A stretch of 64,000 bases of DNA. It comes from an uncultured bacterium. GTDB taxonomy: Bacteria; Desulfobacterota_D; UBA1144. Positions 61,288-64,000 of this stretch are shown here, one piece after another (within the stretch, counting starts at the first letter, position 1; each line of letters begins with the position of its first letter). The position numbers and the translations under genes are program-made. The stretch is from NCBI GenBank assembly GCA_913050245.1, contig CAJWZJ010000001.1:1-64000 (forward strand), read 5' to 3'. The notes under the pieces are model-generated. The model did not search any database, was not told the origin of the DNA, and saw only the letters and a program-made list of their open reading frames with translations.

Positions 61288-63248
61288 TATTTGTAATTCC
61301 TCTGAGTCATTTCAACATGCTCATAATTCAGGTCCTCTTTATGCAAAATTGATACCGAATCAGGTACATACTCCCAAGCAGAAACATATGCATATTTTTC
61401 ATCATTCCTTAAAGGTTCACCCTCACTAGTTTGATACTCTTCACGGAAGTGAGCGCCACAAGATTCTTCCCTATCATAGGCATCTAAGGCCATCAACTCA
61501 CCTAATTCTATAAAATCTGCTAGTCTTGCTGCATTTTCTAAAGATTTATTTAAATTATTTTCTGTACCTTGTAAATTCAAATCATTCCAAAATTTTTCTT
61601 TTATCTGAGGTATTTTTTCCAGAGCTTCGTTTAGTGACTCTTTTGTTCTGGCCATGCCTACGAGATCCCACATAACAGCACCTAACTCTCTATGAAGTTC
61701 CAGCACAGTTGATGATCCTTTAATTTTGAGCAAGGACTCATTCTTTTTCTTAACTTCATCAATTGATACTTTGAATTCATCTGCTGTATCAGAAACAGAA
61801 TCAAGAGAATTATTTGCTAAGTAATTTCCAATTGTATAAGGAATGACAAAATATCCATCCGCTAAGCCTTGCATAAGAGCACTAGCACCCAATCTATTAG
61901 CACCATGGTCAGAAAAGTTCGCTTCACCTAGAACAAATAATCCAGGAATATTACTCATGCAATCATAATCAACCCAAAGTCCACCCATTGTATAGTGAAT
62001 AGCAGGATAAATTCTCATAGGCTTATTATAAGGGCTTTCACCTGTTATAGTCTCATACATATCAAACAAGTTACCGTATTTATCAGAAATATTTTTATTT
62101 CCTAGACGATCAATAGCACTGGCAAAATCTAAATATACAGCTCTTCCAGTAGCACCCAATCCTCTTCCTTCATCACAAACTCTTTTAATAGCTCTCGAAC
62201 CAACATCTCTTGGAACCAAGTTTCCATAAGCAGGATACATTCTTTCAAGAAAATAATCTCTATCTTTTTCTGGAATTTCATCTGATGGCCTTTTGTCATC
62301 ACCAGATTTTGGAACCCAAACTCTGCCGTCATTTCTTAAACTCTCAGACATTAAAGTAAGCTTTGATTGATATTCTCCAGAAGCTGGGATACATGTAGGA
62401 TGTATTTGGGTAAAACATGGGTTTGCCATTAATGCTCCTTTTTTGTGACATCTCCAAGCAGCAGTTGCATTTGAATTCTTACCATTAGTAGATAAAAAGA
62501 AAACATTTCCATAGCCACCAGTACAGAGTACTACAGCCTCACCAGTATGAGTCTCAATTTCACCGGTCTTTAAATCCCTAATAACTATTCCTCTTGCTTG
62601 ACCATCTATTATAATTAGATCAAGCATTTCTTTATTTGTGTATAATTCAATTTGTTTTTTAGCAACTTGTCTCATCATAGAACTATAAGCACCAAGTAGA
62701 AGTTGCTGTCCAGTTTGGCCCCTAGCATAAAATGTTCTAGAGACTTGAGCTCCACCAAAAGATCTATTAGTTAAAAGTCCACCATAATCTCTTGCAAAAG
62801 GAACTCCTTGTGCAACACACTGATCAATAATATTTGTGCTTACTTCAGCTAATCTATAAACATTGGCTTCCCTGGCACGATAATCTCCACCTTTTATTGT
62901 ATCCATAAATAATCTTTGAACACTATCACCGTCATTTTGATAATTCTTGGCAGCATTTATTCCGCCTTGAGCTGCTATGCTATGGGCTCTCCTTGGAGTA
63001 TCTTGGATACAAAAAGTCTTTACATTATATCCCAATTCAGCCAAAGTGGCAGATGCAGATCCTCCTGCAAGGCCAGTACCTACAACTAGTATATTATATT
63101 TTCTTTTATTAGCTGGGTTCACAAGCTTCATCTCAGATTTATATTTAGACCATTTGTCCTGTAAATCCCCACCCGGTGTTTTACCATCAAGTTTTTTCAC
63201 ATGTGTAATAATTTCTTTTTCGGGTAAAGCTGCTTTTAAAATACTCAT
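61287..63248 (-). CDS. sdhA: Succinate dehydrogenase flavoprotein subunit
   Basis: 653 residues. FAD-binding [22 protein letters not shown], the covalent-FAD His in [18 protein letters not shown], active-site residues in [28 protein letters not shown] and the Arg-rich LYRDLGA-type motif ([15 protein letters not shown]) are present. This is the long SdhA form found with single-anchor b558 complexes in Bacteroidetes, Bacillus and delta-proteobacteria. It oxidises succinate to fumarate. It lies 13 nt after sdhC. Confidence 0.96.
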   Translation of the reverse strand: MSILKAALPEKEIITHVKKLDGKTPGGDLQDKWSKYKSEMKLVNPANKRKYNILVVGTGLAGGSASATLAELGYNVKTFCIQDTPRRAHSIAAQGGINAAKNYQNDGDSVQRLFMDTIKGGDYRAREANVYRLAEVSTNIIDQCVAQGVPFARDYGGLLTNRSFGGAQVSRTFYARGQTGQQLLLGAYSSMMRQVAKKQIELYTNKEMLDLIIIDGQARGIVIRDLKTGEIETHTGEAVVLCTGGYGNVFFLSTNGKNSNATAAWRCHKKGALMANPCFTQIHPTCIPASGEYQSKLTLMSESLRNDGRVWVPKSGDDKRPSDEIPEKDRDYFLERMYPAYGNLVPRDVGSRAIKRVCDEGRGLGATGRAVYLDFASAIDRLGNKNISDKYGNLFDMYETITGESPYNKPMRIYPAIHYTMGGLWVDYDCMSNIPGLFVLGEANFSDHGANRLGASALMQGLADGYFVIPYTIGNYLANNSLDSVSDTADEFKVSIDEVKKKNESLLKIKGSSTVLELHRELGAVMWDLVGMARTKESLNEALEKIPQIKEKFWNDLNLQGTENNLNKSLENAARLADFIELGELMALDAYDREESCGAHFREEYQTSEGEPLRNDEKYAYVSAWEYVPDSVSILHKEDLNYEHVEMTQRNYK

Positions 63249-63261
63249 ATTAATATTTAAC

Positions 63262-63951
63262 CTAATTAATCCAAAAAATGTACAAGGGAATTACAAGAAA
63301 GCCTAGGCTTATAATTAACCCCAAAAGATAACTCATGCTATAAGTTACCCTAGTGAATGTTTTACCATATATTCCTAGAGACTGAAATGAACTCCAAAAA
63401 CCATGTCCTAAATGCAAAGAAAGTAAAGATAACGAAACTGTATAACCCAAAACTACCCATAAATTTGAAAATTCTTCGGTAATCAATCTATAAAGATCTC
63501 TAACTGGTTCGCCACCATTAACGGAGGCATAAATTGTTTCATAGTATGGACCAAATCTGAATTGTAAAACATGCCAAATTAAAAAAGCCATAACTACAAC
63601 ACCAGTAATAACCATTGAAGTTGATGCATAGGTTTTTTTGCTTTTACCACCAGCAAAATTCGATACCGCATATCTCGATTCTCTAGATTTATAATTTATA
63701 AAATTTGTATATAAAGCTGTTATTATGTGTAGTCCAAAAAAACCCAACAAACCTAACTCTGCAATTGTGAAAAGTATTCCAAAGGATTCTAGAAAATGAG
63801 CATATGCATTGAAATCTCGGCCAGGAGGAGATCCAGTAAATATAGTAATGTTTCCTAAAAGATGGACAATGAGAAAAAGAAAAAGAGAAATGCCTGTAAT
63901 AGCAATAATAATTTTTTTTAATACTGAAGATACTGTAATAAAATTTGCCAT
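63262..63951 (-). CDS. sdhC: Succinate dehydrogenase cytochrome b558 subunit
   Basis: 229 residues with five transmembrane helices, the single large anchor of the b558 type that carries two hemes. Axial His candidates are in [38 protein letters not shown] and [13 protein letters not shown]. No SdhD gene is needed. This anchor type is not the usual one of alpha- and gammaproteobacteria. It starts the sdhCAB-sucC unit, 7 nt after an upstream reading frame. Confidence 0.92.
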   Translation of the reverse strand: MANFITVSSVLKKIIIAITGISLFLFLIVHLLGNITIFTGSPPGRDFNAYAHFLESFGILFTIAELGLLGFFGLHIITALYTNFINYKSRESRYAVSNFAGGKSKKTYASTSMVITGVVVMAFLIWHVLQFRFGPYYETIYASVNGGEPVRDLYRLITEEFSNLWVVLGYTVSLSLLSLHLGHGFWSSFQSLGIYGKTFTRVTYSMSYLLGLIISLGFLVIPLYIFWIN

Positions 63952-63958
63952 TTACTTA

Positions 63959-64000
63959 TTATAAAATCCCAAAGGTATCAATTAAATCACAAAGTTCTTT
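63959..64000 (-). CDS. C-terminal fragment of a gene upstream of sdhC (possibly malate dehydrogenase)
   Basis: An open frame enters from the right edge and ends KELCDLIDTFGIL at TAA (63961-63959), 7 nt before the sdhC ATG. The short tail would fit the C-terminal helix of malate dehydrogenase, which often precedes sdh genes. Only 13 codons are visible, so identity is an inference from position. Confidence 0.35.
   Translation of the reverse strand, partial: KELCDLIDTFGIL

Noticed and set aside
1..64000. CRISPR arrays, rRNA or tRNA genes, insertion sequences, prophage
   Set aside because: No regularly spaced repeats, rRNA segments, cloverleaf sequences, transposases or phage structural genes were noticed; the single phage-like exonuclease stands alone.

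Overview
This is a gene-dense, AT-rich window (roughly 30% GC by eye) from a diderm bacterium, probably marine and streamlined. Signal-peptide beta-barrel proteins (three cases) indicate an outer membrane. Short spacers, many 1-20 nt overlaps, compatible-solute genes, a Na+-pump decarboxylase, zinc and ferric-iron ABC importers and a copper protein fit an open-ocean heterotroph. The b558-type, single-anchor succinate dehydrogenase argues against ordinary alpha- or gammaproteobacteria. A deep-branching marine diderm lineage is possible, but I cannot assign it from the sequence.

Layout. 1-4030: zinc regulon (znuA | zur-znuC-znuB, then a His-rich outer-membrane barrel) with two near-consensus Zur boxes. 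4081-8003: FMN alpha-hydroxyacid oxidase, small membrane protein, Met-rich barrel, MipA/OmpV barrel, NTF2-like protein. 8121-10859: selenium-binding protein/methanethiol-oxidase homologue with a membrane partner, then a zinc-ribbon/MORN pair. 10975-11053 (minus): candidate small structured RNA with its own promoter. 11202-12323: Hsp20 and family-5 uracil-DNA glycosylase. 12445-16591: autoregulated glucosylglycerate operon (RHH repressor, phosphatase, GpgS, GH13_18 phosphorylase). 16635-20148: DUF389, thioesterase, crotonase, small membrane proteins, Cys-rich peptide and azurin. 20163-23584: ferric iron ABC importer. 23682-26783: pgsA, hydrolases, aquaporin. 26954-30970: oxaloacetate decarboxylase pump with an RNA leader, then a phage-like exonuclease. 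30972-40760: DUF457, HflKC, dicarboxylate symporter, DUFs, Fe-S-type nuclease, NDH-2, ileS. 40827-46825: SDR, lpd, M20 peptidase, HADs, hemB, EamA. 46847-53879: methionine region (metH, MBL hydrolase, then a SAM-II-like riboswitch in front of a threonine-synthase-family enzyme and a CysO-like sulfur carrier). 53876-59255: dnaJ, grpE, ppx, carbonic anhydrase, L31, dnaK. 59328-64000: sucC, sdhB, sdhA, sdhC and a truncated upstream gene.

Most notable. (1) A SAM-II/SAM-V-type aptamer controls a ThrC-family PLP enzyme plus a CysO-like carrier, which suggests carrier-protein-dependent homocysteine synthesis from O-phosphohomoserine, next to metH. (2) A compact three-way-junction RNA lies on the minus strand at about 10975-11053 with an excellent sigma-70 promoter, a GNRA loop and a U9 tail. 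(3) The oad leader starts as a hairpin that ends in U8. (4) The glucosylglycerate operon has tandem RHH operators and an apparently leaderless mRNA. (5) DnaJ has lost half of its zinc-binding motifs, and the dnaK ribosome-binding site can be sequestered in a hairpin.
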